Shown piece by piece: positions 1 through 7,904 of a stretch of DNA of 25,100 bases. The stretch covers positions 1 through 25,100 of the forward strand of contig DATKOR010000026.1 of NCBI GenBank assembly GCA_035524495.1, read 5' to 3'. Source of the DNA: CAIKZZ01 sp035524495. GTDB taxonomy: Bacteria > Pseudomonadota > Gammaproteobacteria > Steroidobacterales > Steroidobacteraceae. The notes beneath the pieces are model-generated. The model did not search any database, was not told the origin of the DNA, and saw only the letters and a list, made by a program, of their open reading frames with translations. A program made the translations under genes and the position numbers. Position 1 is the first letter of the stretch, and each line of letters begins with the position of its first letter.

Positions 1-1
1 G

Positions 2-205
2 TTCCCGGCCCCGGACCGCTGGGACGCCGAGGACGCCGTGCCGTTCTCGTCGGCACGCAAGTGGAGCAGCGTGAGCTTCACCGGCCGTGGCACGTGGGTG
101 CTGGGAGCGCCCGAGATGGTGCTGCGCCCCGATGCGGATGCCGCGGTGCTGCGGCGCGCCGAGTGGCTCGCCGGGCAGGGTCACCGGGTGCTGCTGCTCG
201 CCCGG
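2..205 (+). other. P-type ATPase nucleotide-binding-domain fragment
   Basis: In the same frame as the downstream MshJ segment, residues here read PFSSARKWSSVSFTGRGTWV followed by LGAPEMVL. From family knowledge, the K-W/F-S segment and the GAPE motif (KGAPE in most members) belong to the ATP-binding N domain of P-type cation ATPases. The PFSSARKWS form is familiar from actinobacterial CtpE-like pumps. No P-type ATPase belongs in an msh operon, and the remaining ATPase domains do not follow, so this is a fragment. Its lineage is inferred from memory of the family, not from a search. Confidence 0.65.
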
Positions 206-466
206 GCCGACGGCGCCGAGGCCAACCCGGCCGCCGACGGCGCCGAGGCCCGCCCGGCGGCCGATCGAGGTCCGTTCCTGCACCCGGTCGAGGTCGTCGT
301 CGAGGGCGACTACCTGTCGATCGTCAACTACCTGCACGCGCTCGAGCGCCTGCCGTGGCGGATTCACTGGCAGCGGCTGGAGCTTCTGGCCGGCGACTAT
401 CCCAGCAATCGGGTGCGCATCGTGATCGGGGCGCTCAGCCTCTCGCGCGACTGGATGTCGGTATGA
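2..466 (+). CDS. mshJ: MshJ C-terminal part, preceded in frame by P-type ATPase-like sequence (5' end outside window)
   Basis: The frame is open from the window edge to a TGA at 464-466. The last ~65 residues (roughly from position 265) resemble the C-terminal domain of MshJ, a GspM/PilO-like inner-membrane assembly protein of MSHA pili. This part contains VEGDYLSIVNYLHALE, LPWRIHW and a final beta strand ending LSRDWMSV. It overlaps mshK by ATGA (463-466), which is the normal J-K order. The first ~68 residues do not fit MshJ: VPFSSARKWS and TWVLGAPE are typical of the nucleotide-binding domain of cation P-type ATPases. The two parts meet across a 27-bp tandem repeat. Either the contig is chimeric here or a real recombination has fused the genes. 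I am confident in the MshJ assignment of the 3' part only. Confidence 0.7.
   Translation, partial: FPAPDRWDAEDAVPFSSARKWSSVSFTGRGTWVLGAPEMVLRPDADAAVLRRAEWLAGQGHRVLLLARADGAEANPAADGAEARPAADRGPFLHPVEVVVEGDYLSIVNYLHALERLPWRIHWQRLELLAGDYPSNRVRIVIGALSLSRDWMSV
206..259 (+). repeat. 27-bp tandem repeat, two copies
   Basis: Copy one spans 206-232 and copy two spans 233-259. They match at 24 of 27 positions, including an identical 18-base block starting GCCGACGGCG at 206 and again at 233. A third copy starts (GCCGAT) and then diverges. The repeat encodes ADGAEANPA and ADGAEARPA. It sits exactly between the P-type ATPase-like and MshJ-like parts of the open frame. Confidence 0.85.
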
Positions 467-819
467 GAGTGCTCGCCACCGCACTGTTGCTGGCCGCGCT
501 CGCGTCGGCCGCCGCGGCCGACGCGCTGCGCGACCCGACGCGCCCGCCGCCGCGCGCGGTCGCCGGCCCGCGCGCGCGCGAGGCAGGCCCCGCACTCAGC
601 GCCGTGTTTAACGGCGGCGAGCGCCGCAGCGCGATCTTCAACGGCCGGCTCGTCAAGGCCGGCGATCGCGTCGGCGACTACCTGATCGAGGAAGTGCTCG
701 CCGACGGCGTGCGCTACCGGCACGACGGGGTCGTGCGCGAGCTCACGCTGCCGCACAGCGGCGACCCGATCAAGAAGCCCGCGGCGGCGACGCCGTCCGG
801 TGCGGGCGGAGGTCAATGA
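463..819 (+). CDS. mshK: MSHA biogenesis protein MshK
   Basis: This is a 118-residue exported protein. Residues 1-19 form a signal peptide (MR, a Leu/Ala core, then SAAAA). The mature start contains ALRDPTRPPP, the short Pro-rich segment typical of MshK and PilP-like proteins. A small beta domain follows (about residues 44-97: SAVFNGGERRSAIFNGRLVK, then GDRVGDYLIEEVLADGVRY), like the PilP/GspC homology fold. MshK-family proteins are thought to connect the inner-membrane assembly proteins to the secretin. The start is fixed by the ATGA overlap with mshJ (463-466), and another ATGA overlap (816-819) couples it to mshL. The C-terminus is a short Ala/Gly/Pro tail. The family is poorly conserved, so the call rests partly on position between mshJ and mshL. 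Confidence 0.75.
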   Translation: MRVLATALLLAALASAAAADALRDPTRPPPRAVAGPRAREAGPALSAVFNGGERRSAIFNGRLVKAGDRVGDYLIEEVLADGVRYRHDGVVRELTLPHSGDPIKKPAAATPSGAGGGQ

Positions 820-2450
820 TCATGCACTTCAGGTTCCTGACGCCGCTCGCCGGCATTCTCGCGGTGCTCGCGCTCGCGCCGGCGTTCGCCGACGAGCCGC
901 GCTTCGACGTCAACGTCGCCGATGCGCCGGCGCGCGCCTTCTTCGAGGGCCTCGTCGACGGCACGCCGTACAACATCATGCTCGAGCCCGGTGTCGGCGG
1001 CACGCTGACCCTGAAGCTCAAGCACGTCACCGTCGCGGAGGTGCTCGAGGCCGTGCGCGAGGCCTACGGCTATGAGTACCGCAAGATGACGACCGGCTTC
1101 GTCATCGTGCCGCCGGCGCTGCAGACGCGCATATTCCAGATCGACTATTTGGATCTCGAGCGGCGCGGCACCTCGCGCACCCGCGTGACCTCGGGCCAGG
1201 TCAGCCAGTCGAACCTGCAGCAGTCGAGCCTGCTGCAGGCCGGCGGCGGCAGCCCGGCGCCTGCGGGCAGCTCGGCGCTGACCGAGCCGCCGGGCGCGGT
1301 GTTCGGCGCCGGCAAGGAGGGCCGCGGCATCGGCCAGGTCGCCGACATGACCGGCACCAGCATCTCGACGCGCTCCGCGTCCGACTTCTGGCACGACCTC
1401 GAGGCGAGCCTGAGGCTGCTGGTCGCCCCCGAGGGCGGCCGCGGCGTCGTCGTCAATCCGCAGTCCGGGGTCGTGGCGGTGCGCGGCACGCCGCGCGAGC
1501 TCAGGGACGTCGCCGAGTTCCTGCACAAGATCCAGGACGTCTCGACCCGCCAGGTCGTCCTCGAGGCGCGCATCCTCGAGGTCGAGCTGTCCGACGGCTT
1601 CCAGGCAGGTATCAACTGGGCGCTCATCGGCCATAACGGCAGCCAGACGATTGCGGGCTTCCAGACGGGGCCCCAGCAGGGCTTCGGCGCGAACACCGAT
1701 CTGTTCGCGCAGCCTTCCAACCCGGTGAACCTCGGGCCCGGCCACCCGATCACCAGCACCGTCACGAACTCGCTCGGCGGGGCCTTCGCGCTCGCGGCCA
1801 ACGCCGCGGACTTCGCCTCCTACATTGAGCTCCTCGGCACGCAGGGCAAGACCCGGGTGCTCTCGAGCCCGCGCGTGTCGACACTGAACAACCAGAAGGC
1901 GGTCATCAAGGCCGGCTCCGACGAGTTCTTCGTGACCGGCGTCTCGACCAACACCGTCGTCGGCACCTCCTCGGCGACCAACGTCAACGTCGACCTGACG
2001 CCGTTCTTCTCCGGCGTCGCGCTCGACGTGACGCCGCAGATCGCGGCCGACGGCAACGTGATCCTGCACATCCACCCGACCGTCAGCGACGTCACCGACA
2101 AGATCAAGCAACTCTCGGTCGGCCAGCAGGCCGAGGTGCTGCCGCTCGCGTTCAGCCAGGTGCGCGAATCCGACAGCATCGTCAAGGCGAAGAGTGGCCA
2201 GCTGATCGTCATCGGCGGGCTGATGCGCCACGCGCGCGAGCTGCAGGACTACCACGTACCGCTCCTCGGCAGCCTGCCGGTCGTCGGCAATCTGTTCAAG
2301 AGCCAGCGCCGCACCGAGGTGCGTTCCGAGCTCGTGATCCTCCTGAAGCCCGTCGTCGTCGACAGCGACGAGCAGTGGAAGGACCTGACCGGCGAGCCGC
2401 TGGCGCGCGCGACCACGCTCGACCCCAAGTCGACCGGCGAGCTGCGCTGA
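816..2450 (+). CDS. mshL: MSHA outer-membrane secretin MshL
   Basis: This 544-residue secretin should form the outer-membrane channel through which the pilus emerges. Residues 1-25 are a signal peptide ending AFA; there is no lipobox. Residues 28-100 form an N-terminal secretin/TonB short domain (RFDVNVADAPARAFFEGLVD, then ending GFVIVPP). Residues 185-250 hold a second N-type domain. From about residue 245 onward is the secretin core: VVLEARILEVELSDGFQAGI, then RVLSSPRVSTLNNQKAVIKAG at about 347-367, VALDVTPQIAADGNVILHIHP, and SGQLIVIGGLM at 460-470. Residues 120-180 are a low-complexity Ser/Gln/Gly linker. Its length matches the MshL family. The start at 816 overlaps the mshK stop; an ATG two codons on (822) is an alternative. 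Confidence 0.93.
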   Translation: MIMHFRFLTPLAGILAVLALAPAFADEPRFDVNVADAPARAFFEGLVDGTPYNIMLEPGVGGTLTLKLKHVTVAEVLEAVREAYGYEYRKMTTGFVIVPPALQTRIFQIDYLDLERRGTSRTRVTSGQVSQSNLQQSSLLQAGGGSPAPAGSSALTEPPGAVFGAGKEGRGIGQVADMTGTSISTRSASDFWHDLEASLRLLVAPEGGRGVVVNPQSGVVAVRGTPRELRDVAEFLHKIQDVSTRQVVLEARILEVELSDGFQAGINWALIGHNGSQTIAGFQTGPQQGFGANTDLFAQPSNPVNLGPGHPITSTVTNSLGGAFALAANAADFASYIELLGTQGKTRVLSSPRVSTLNNQKAVIKAGSDEFFVTGVSTNTVVGTSSATNVNVDLTPFFSGVALDVTPQIAADGNVILHIHPTVSDVTDKIKQLSVGQQAEVLPLAFSQVRESDSIVKAKSGQLIVIGGLMRHARELQDYHVPLLGSLPVVGNLFKSQRRTEVRSELVILLKPVVVDSDEQWKDLTGEPLARATTLDPKSTGELR

Positions 2451-2458
2451 AGACTCCC

Positions 2459-4225
2459 ATGAGCACGCGGCGCAGGATCCGGCTCGGCGAACTGCTGGTG
2501 CAGCAGCAGGCGATCAGCGAGGAGCAGCTGAGCGCTGCGCTCGCCGAGCAGAAGCGCACCGGCCGCAAGCTCGGCCGCGTGCTCGGCGACCTCGGCTTCA
2601 TGTCCGAGTCGGCGCTGCACGAGTTCCTCGCCAGGCATCTGCAGGTGCCGTTCGTCGACCTCAAGCAGATCCGCATCGACCGCGAGGCGATCCGGCTGCT
2701 GCCGGAGCCGCTCGCGCGTCGCTACCGCGCGCTCGTGCTGCAGCAGGACGCGCGCGGGCTGCTGGTCGGCATGGCCGACCCCTCGGACCTGCATGCCTAC
2801 GACGAGCTGCAGACGAAGCTGAAGCAGCCGCTCAGGATTGCGCTCGTCGGCGAGGCCGACTTCCTGAGGACCTTGGACGCGGTCTACCGCCAGACCGACG
2901 AGATCGCGAGCCTCGCCGAGGCGGTGCGCGAGGAGCTCAGCGACGGCGACGTCGACATCGAGAGCCTCTCGGCCGAGGAGGGCTCGCCCGACGCGCCGGT
3001 CGTGCGGCTGCTGCAGACGATGTTCCACGACGCGGTCAAGGCGCGGGCTTCCGACATCCACATCGAGCCGGGCGAGGACCGGCTGCGGATCAGGCTGCGC
3101 GTCGATGGCGCGCTGCAGGAGCAGCTGATCGAGGGCAAGCGCGTGGCCGCGGCGCTCGTGACCCGGCTCAAGCTGATGTGCGGGCTCGACATCGCCGAGA
3201 AGCGCCTGCCGCAGGACGGACGGTTCTCGGTGCGCGTGCTCGACGGCGGCGTCGACGTGCGCCTCGCGACGATGCCGACGACGTTCGGCGAGTCGGTTGT
3301 GATGCGGTTGCTGAACCAGTCGACGGCGCTCCTGTCGCTCGAGCAGCTCGGCATGCCCGAGGCCACCGAGATGCGCTTTCGCGGCCTGGTCGAGCGCAGT
3401 GCCGGCATGATGCTGGTGACCGGCCCGACCGGCAGCGGCAAGACGACGACCCTCTACGCCGCGCTCAACTACCTCAACCGCGCCGACGTCAAGATCATCA
3501 CGGTCGAGGATCCGGTCGAGTACCGGCTCGACCGGGTCACGCAGGTGCAGGTGGCGCCCAAGATCGGCCTCGACTTCGCGCGCGTGCTGCGCACGGCGCT
3601 GCGCCAGGACCCCGACATCCTGCTGGTCGGCGAGATGCGCGACCGCGAGACCGTCGAGATCGGCCTGCGCGGCGCGATGACCGGCCATTTCGTGTTCTCG
3701 ACGCTGCACACGATCAACGCGGTCGCGACCGTCAACCGGCTGCTCGACATGGGCGCGCCGGGCTACATGATCGCCGCGGCCGTCAACGGCGTGATCGCGC
3801 AGCGCCTCGTGCGCCGCGTCTGCACCGACTGCGCGCACCCGGTCGCGCCGACGCCGAACGAGCTCGCCTGGCTCGCGACATGCCGGCCGGGGCTCGCGCT
3901 CGACCGGCAGCGCTTCGTGGCCGGCGCCGGCTGCACCTACTGCAACCTGACGGGCTACCGCGGCCGCGTCGCGGTCTACGAGCTCCTCGAGATCGACCGG
4001 CGGCTGGCCGACGAGGTGCGCCGCGGCGACCTCGAGGGATTTGCGCGCGCGGCGCGCGCGCTTGAGAGCTACGTGCCGCTCGCGCAGGGCGCGATCGACC
4101 TCGCGATCGCCGGCGTCACCTCGGTGGCCGAGGCGATGGCGGTCGGCAGCGGCCTCGAGGAGCTGACCGACAGCGACGCGCTGCCGGAAGCGTCCGTCGA
4201 GTCGATGCTCGAGCGGCGGGCCTAG
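2459..4225 (+). CDS. mshE: MSHA pilus assembly ATPase MshE with c-di-GMP-binding N-terminus
   Basis: This 588-residue GspE/PilB-type ATPase powers pilus extension at the inner membrane. Residues 8-60 show two successive MshEN-type motifs: RLGELLVQQQAISEEQLSAA from residue 8, and KLGRVLGDLGFMSESALHEF from residue 37. The MshEN domain of Vibrio MshE is an established high-affinity c-di-GMP receptor. The catalytic part has Walker A GPTGSGKTT (322-330), an Asp box ending VEDPVEY, Walker B ILLVGEMRD (387-395) and a His box STLHT. A zinc-type pair of CxxC motifs lies at C455/C458 and C492/C495. The ATG at 2459 lies 8 bases after the mshL stop. An in-frame extension further upstream would overlap mshL and lacks homology, so I chose 2459. 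In the classical locus mshM and mshN lie between mshL and mshE, but here they are absent. Confidence 0.95.
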   Translation: MSTRRRIRLGELLVQQQAISEEQLSAALAEQKRTGRKLGRVLGDLGFMSESALHEFLARHLQVPFVDLKQIRIDREAIRLLPEPLARRYRALVLQQDARGLLVGMADPSDLHAYDELQTKLKQPLRIALVGEADFLRTLDAVYRQTDEIASLAEAVREELSDGDVDIESLSAEEGSPDAPVVRLLQTMFHDAVKARASDIHIEPGEDRLRIRLRVDGALQEQLIEGKRVAAALVTRLKLMCGLDIAEKRLPQDGRFSVRVLDGGVDVRLATMPTTFGESVVMRLLNQSTALLSLEQLGMPEATEMRFRGLVERSAGMMLVTGPTGSGKTTTLYAALNYLNRADVKIITVEDPVEYRLDRVTQVQVAPKIGLDFARVLRTALRQDPDILLVGEMRDRETVEIGLRGAMTGHFVFSTLHTINAVATVNRLLDMGAPGYMIAAAVNGVIAQRLVRRVCTDCAHPVAPTPNELAWLATCRPGLALDRQRFVAGAGCTYCNLTGYRGRVAVYELLEIDRRLADEVRRGDLEGFARAARALESYVPLAQGAIDLAIAGVTSVAEAMAVGSGLEELTDSDALPEASVESMLERRA

Positions 4226-4228
4226 CCC

Positions 4229-5458
4229 ATGTCGAACTACCGCTACCGCGGTCGCTCGGGCCGCGGCGAGACGATCACCGGCCAGCTCGAGGCCGAGAGC
4301 CCGGATGCCGCGGCCTCGCGGCTCCTGAACCTCGGTATCACGCCGCTCGACATCGTCGCCGAAAGCGTCGCCGGCACGTCGGTCAGCGACTTCCTGCACC
4401 GGCTCGGCGCCGGCCGCCCCACGACCGCCGATCTCGTGCTGTTCGCGCGCCAGATGTACTCGATCACCAAGGCCGGCCTGCCGCTCCTGCGCGGGCTGAA
4501 GGGCCTTGCGGAGTCGACGCACAACGTGGTGCTGCGAAACGCACTGCACGACGTGCTGCAGAGCCTGGAGTCGGGCCGCGACTTCGCGAGCTCGCTCGCG
4601 CGCCACCCGGACATCTTCCCGCCGCTGTTCCTCAGCATGGTGCGCGTCGGCGAGTCGACGGGCACGCTCGACAACGCGTTCTCGCGGCTCTGCGAGTACC
4701 TGAGCCAGGATCAGGACGTCCAGGACCGCGTGAAGTCCGCGGTCCGCTACCCGCTGATCGTGGTCGTGGTGATCGCGATCGCGATCACCGTGATCACGGT
4801 GTTCGTGATCCCGAACTTCGCGCCGCTCTTCAAGATCCTCGGCGACGACATCCCGATGCCGACGCGGATCATCATGGGGACTTCCGCGTTCGTGCGCGGC
4901 CACGGAATGGCGCTCCTCGGCGCGCTGGTGGTGCTCGCGATCGCCGCGCGGCGCTATCTCGCGACCGAGGGTGGGCGCTACCGCTGGGACCGGCTGAAGC
5001 TCAGGATCCCCGTGCTCGGGGAGCTGCTGCACCAGGCGGTGCTGTCACGCGTCACGCGCTCGCTGTCGATCACGCTCGACGCCGGCCTGCCGATGATCCA
5101 GGCGCTGACACTGCTGTCACGCTCGGCCGGCAACGCCTATCTCGCCGAGCGGCTGCTGCAGCTGCGCGACGCGGTCGAGCGCGGCGACGGACTCAGCCGC
5201 GCGGCCACGACCGCCGGCATCTTCCCGCCGCTGGTGCTGCAGATGCTCGCGGTCGGCGAGGAGACCGGCGAGCTGACGCGCCTGCTCGACGAGGTGTCGG
5301 GCTTCTATCAGCGCGAGGTCGATTACCGGTTGCGCAACCTGACGGCGATGCTCGAGCCGCTGCTGATCGTCTGCGTCGGCGGCATGGTGCTGATCCTCGC
5401 GCTCGGCGTGTTCCTGCCGATGTGGAACATGATCGGCAAGATCGGGCACGGCGCGTAA
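4229..5458 (+). CDS. mshG: MSHA platform protein MshG (GspF/PilC family)
   Basis: This 409-residue inner-membrane platform protein should couple MshE to pilin polymerisation. It has the duplicated T2SSF architecture. The first domain spans about residues 68-195 (FARQMYSITKAGLPLLRGLK, then VRVGESTGTLDNAF) and the second about residues 268-395 (LSITLDAGLPMIQALTLL, then AVGEETGELTRLLDEV). Predicted membrane helices are at about 175-197, 227-243 and 377-399. The length is normal for the family. It starts 3 bases after the mshE stop with no obvious ribosome site, which suggests translational coupling. It is the last gene before the 144-base gap upstream of mshA. Confidence 0.94.
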   Translation: MSNYRYRGRSGRGETITGQLEAESPDAAASRLLNLGITPLDIVAESVAGTSVSDFLHRLGAGRPTTADLVLFARQMYSITKAGLPLLRGLKGLAESTHNVVLRNALHDVLQSLESGRDFASSLARHPDIFPPLFLSMVRVGESTGTLDNAFSRLCEYLSQDQDVQDRVKSAVRYPLIVVVVIAIAITVITVFVIPNFAPLFKILGDDIPMPTRIIMGTSAFVRGHGMALLGALVVLAIAARRYLATEGGRYRWDRLKLRIPVLGELLHQAVLSRVTRSLSITLDAGLPMIQALTLLSRSAGNAYLAERLLQLRDAVERGDGLSRAATTAGIFPPLVLQMLAVGEETGELTRLLDEVSGFYQREVDYRLRNLTAMLEPLLIVCVGGMVLILALGVFLPMWNMIGKIGHGA

Positions 5459-5502
5459 GGGGCAATCGCACGTGAGCCGCATCACAGTCTCAGCCGATCC
5501 CC

Positions 5503-5529
5503 TAAAGAACTGTGCTGGACAGCCGAATT
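5503..5529 (+). promoter_or_regulatory. FliA (sigma-28)-like promoter candidate for mshA
   Basis: TAAAGAAC at 5503-5510, an 11-base spacer, then GCCGAATT at 5522-5529. The enterobacterial sigma-28 consensus is TAAAGTTT-N11-GCCGATAA, so the spacing is exact. Five of eight bases match in each box, and these include the TAAA and GCCGA cores. The predicted start would be about 65 bases upstream of the mshA ATG. It lies in the most AT-rich part of a 144-base intergenic gap. The last three bases of the -10 box are off consensus, so this is a candidate only. Confidence 0.4.
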
Positions 5530-5602
5530 TACATGTTGCAGGCACGCCGCAGGCGCGCCCGCTGACCGATTCAATTGGCGCGAACGCGCCCCGGAGCTGC
5601 AC

Positions 5603-6055
5603 ATGAAGGCGTCTCAAGAGCGTGGCTTCACGCTGATCGAACTGGTGGTCGTGATCACCATCCTCGGCATCCTCGCTGCATTCGCCGTCCCGCGCTTCAT
5701 CGCGCTCGACACGCAGGCGCGCGTCGCGACCGTCAACGGCCTCGCCGGCAGCGTCAAGAGCGCGGCCTCGCTGGCGCGCGGGCTCGCGATGGCGACCAAC
5801 GCGGCCGCCGCCGGCACCGTGACGATGGAAGGCTTTCCGATCACCCTCAACAACTACTACCCGGACTCGACGACGATCGCCTCGGCCGTCAACTCCGACA
5901 ACACCAACGACTGGACCTTCACGCCCGGCACGGCGACGACGGTCTCGACGTGGACCAAGAAGGGCGCGCCAACCCCGGCGACCTGCGAGGTCACGTACCT
6001 GCCGGCGACCGCGGCGCAGCCGCCGATCATCCAGGCGGTCACCGGCGGCTGCTAA
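5603..6055 (+). CDS. mshA: MSHA major pilin MshA
   Basis: This 150-residue type IVa prepilin is the structural subunit of the pilus. It has a short leader, MKASQERG, with the predicted prepilin-peptidase cut between G8 and F9. FTLIE follows with the conserved Glu at +5, then a hydrophobic helix to about residue 30. The stretch ALDTQARVATVNGLAGSVKS (from residue 34) followed by AASLARG is characteristic of MshA. Cys128 and Cys150 probably close the C-terminal disulfide loop. GGAG lies 6 bases before the ATG (5593-5596). The gene has its own upstream gap, so it may be transcribed separately from the assembly genes, as expected for an abundant pilin. Confidence 0.92.
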   Translation: MKASQERGFTLIELVVVITILGILAAFAVPRFIALDTQARVATVNGLAGSVKSAASLARGLAMATNAAAAGTVTMEGFPITLNNYYPDSTTIASAVNSDNTNDWTFTPGTATTVSTWTKKGAPTPATCEVTYLPATAAQPPIIQAVTGGC

Positions 6056-6101
6056 GCCGCCGGCCGTCCGCAGCGCGGGCGCAGCCCGCAAAGACGCGAC
6101 G

Positions 6102-6596
6102 ATGCGCCGTACGGATCGGAACCGCGGGGCGCAGGCAAGCGCGCTGGGCTACTCGCTCATCGAGCTCGTCGTCGTTGTCGCCATCGGCGGACTGCTCGCG
6201 ACCTTCGTCGGTCCGCGCTTCTTCGACCAGCAGAGCTTCGCGCAACGCGGTTACGCCGACGAGCTGGCCGCGGCGTTGCGCGGCACGCAGAAGGCGGCCG
6301 TCATCACCGGCTGCCCGGCGCAACTGGTGCTGAGCGCCACGAGCTACAGCGCGAGCCAGCAGGCCGCGAGCGGCAACGCCTGCGACCCTGCCGACGGCAG
6401 CTGGTCGACCCCGGTGATCGGCGCCGACGGCAGCACGCTCGCCGGCAGCGCCCCGTCGGGGACCACCGCAAGCCCGACCGGCACCTTCCGGTTCGACAGC
6501 CAGGGACGGCTCGCGCAGAGTCCGGGCACGACGATCACGGTCGGCGGCCGCACGCTCGCGCTCGACACCGCAACCGGCTTCGTGCAGGTCCAGTAG
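6102..6596 (+). CDS. mshC: Minor pilin MshC (GspH/FimT-like)
   Basis: This is a 164-residue prepilin-like protein. A 16-residue leader ends ASALG, followed by YSLIELVVVVAIGGLLATFV, so the predicted cut is between G16 and Y17 with Glu at +5. The body fits the GspH/FimT minor pilin class (ELAAALRGTQKAAVITGCPA, then TFRFDSQGRLAQSPGTTITV). It contains two cysteines, in TGCPA and NACDP. Minor pilins of this class prime pilus assembly and sit at or near the tip. The place right after mshA and before mshD matches mshC. The start has only a weak AAAG-like ribosome site. Confidence 0.75.
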   Translation: MRRTDRNRGAQASALGYSLIELVVVVAIGGLLATFVGPRFFDQQSFAQRGYADELAAALRGTQKAAVITGCPAQLVLSATSYSASQQAASGNACDPADGSWSTPVIGADGSTLAGSAPSGTTASPTGTFRFDSQGRLAQSPGTTITVGGRTLALDTATGFVQVQ

Positions 6597-6598
6597 CC

Positions 6599-7048
6599 AT
6601 GCGGCACGAACGCGGCGTGACGCTGATCGAGATGGTGATCGCGATCACGATCGTCGCGATCGCCGTCGGCGGGGTGCTCGGCGCGCTCGCCGCGATCAGC
6701 AGCCGCTCGAGCGATGCGATGGTTCAGCAGCAGGCGATCGCGGTCGCACAGGCTTACCTCGATGAGATCCTGCAGCGCTGGGTCGTCGACCCGGGCGGTA
6801 CGCCGCCGAACACCGGCCGCGGCAGCTGGGACACGGTCGATGAGTACAACGGGCTCGTCGACGTCGGCGCCCGCGACCAGTACGGCAACGCGATCCCGGC
6901 GCTCGCCGGCTACACGGTCAGCGTCGCAGTCAGCGCCTCGAGCGGTCTCGGCGGCCTGCCGAGCGCTGCGACACGGCGTATCGACGTCACCGTCACGCAC
7001 GCGCCCGGCGTCAGCGTCGTGCTGAGCGGCTACCGGGTGGACTACTGA
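6599..7048 (+). CDS. mshD: Minor pilin MshD
   Basis: This is a 149-residue prepilin-like protein. The leader MRHERG is followed by VTLIEMVIAITIVAIAVGGV, with the cut expected between G6 and V7 and Glu at +5. After the helix, QQQAIAVAQAYLDEILQRWV resembles the conserved segment of MshD. A soluble domain lies at 75-149 (VDEYNGLVDVGARDQYGNAI and a final beta strand RRIDVTVTH). It starts 2 bases after the mshC stop and ends 1 base before mshO, so these genes form one transcription unit. Confidence 0.75.
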   Translation: MRHERGVTLIEMVIAITIVAIAVGGVLGALAAISSRSSDAMVQQQAIAVAQAYLDEILQRWVVDPGGTPPNTGRGSWDTVDEYNGLVDVGARDQYGNAIPALAGYTVSVAVSASSGLGGLPSAATRRIDVTVTHAPGVSVVLSGYRVDY

Positions 7049-7049
7049 C

Positions 7050-7904
7050 ATGCGCCGAATTCACCTCGGCATGACGCTGATCGAGCTCGTGATCACGATC
7101 GCGGTCGGCTCGGTCGTGGTCGCGTTCATGGCGCTTTTCATCGTCGGCCCGATGAACGCCTACAGCGCCCAGACGCGGCGCGCCGACCTCGTCGACGAGG
7201 CCGACGGCGCGCTCAGGTTCCTGGCGCGCGACCTGCGCGCGGCGCTTCCCAACAGCGTGCGGATCACGACGAGCGGCAGCGTGTCGGCGCTCGAGCTGCT
7301 CGCGACCATCGACGGGGCGCGGTACCAGGACGGCGGGCCGCTCGGCAATCCGGCCCTCGAGCTCGACCTCACCCAGGCGGACGGCGCGTTCGCGACCACG
7401 GTGCCGTTCACGCAGCTGACGCTGCCGTGGGTCTCGACGAGCGCGTACCTCGCGATCTACAACGTCGGGGTGCCGGGCGCGAACGCCTACGAGCTCGCCA
7501 ACGTCATCACGCCCGCCGGGACGACGATCAGCGTCGCGGCGGGTGCGGCGCCCAACCAGCACCTCGTGACGCTGGCACCGGCGTTCAAGTTCGCGTGGGG
7601 CTCGCCGGGCCGGCGCGTCTACCTCGTCAGCGGGCCGGTCACTTACCTCTGCGACACGGCGGCCGGGACGCTGAAGCGCTACGCGGGGTATGCGATCCAG
7701 TCGACGCAGCCGGCGAGCACTGCGGCGCTCGTCGCCGCCGGCGCGAGCGCGGGTGGCATCGCAACCGACGTCGCCGGCTGCCAGTTCTCGTACACGGCCG
7801 GAACCGCGACGCGCAACGCGCTCGCGACACTGACGCTGCAGCTGACGCGCAACGGCGAGACGGTGGAGCTGCTGCACCAGGTGCAGCTCGTGAATGTGCC
7901 GTGA
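7050..7904 (+). CDS. mshO: Minor pilin MshO
   Basis: This is a 284-residue prepilin-like protein, the longest minor pilin here. The leader MRRIHLG is followed by MTLIELVITIAVGSVVVAFM (cut expected between G7 and M8, Glu at +5). After the helix come GPMNAYSAQTRRADLVDEAD and LRFLARDLRAALPNSVRI, which match the MshO/GspJ-like family. Cysteines occur in YLCDT and AGCQF. Its stop overlaps the mshP start as GTGA (7901-7904). Its role is inferred from the family: assembly initiation or tip complex. Confidence 0.8.
   Translation: MRRIHLGMTLIELVITIAVGSVVVAFMALFIVGPMNAYSAQTRRADLVDEADGALRFLARDLRAALPNSVRITTSGSVSALELLATIDGARYQDGGPLGNPALELDLTQADGAFATTVPFTQLTLPWVSTSAYLAIYNVGVPGANAYELANVITPAGTTISVAAGAAPNQHLVTLAPAFKFAWGSPGRRVYLVSGPVTYLCDTAAGTLKRYAGYAIQSTQPASTAALVAAGASAGGIATDVAGCQFSYTAGTATRNALATLTLQLTRNGETVELLHQVQLVNVP

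Noticed and set aside
2375..2458. N-terminal extension of MshE starting inside mshL
   Set aside because: It would overlap the end of mshL and adds residues without MshEN homology; the MshEN motif starts soon after ATG 2459.
2249..5032. Very long open frame on the - strand opposite mshL/mshE/mshG (about 927 codons)
   Set aside because: It lies antisense to three clear msh genes. Its translation is Arg/Ala/His/Asp-rich with no recognisable domain, as expected from the GC-rich codon pattern of the real strand.
5511..5541. Sigma-54 promoter upstream of mshA (TGG ... TTGCA)
   Set aside because: The GG and GC elements are much further apart than the 10-11 bases that sigma-54 needs.
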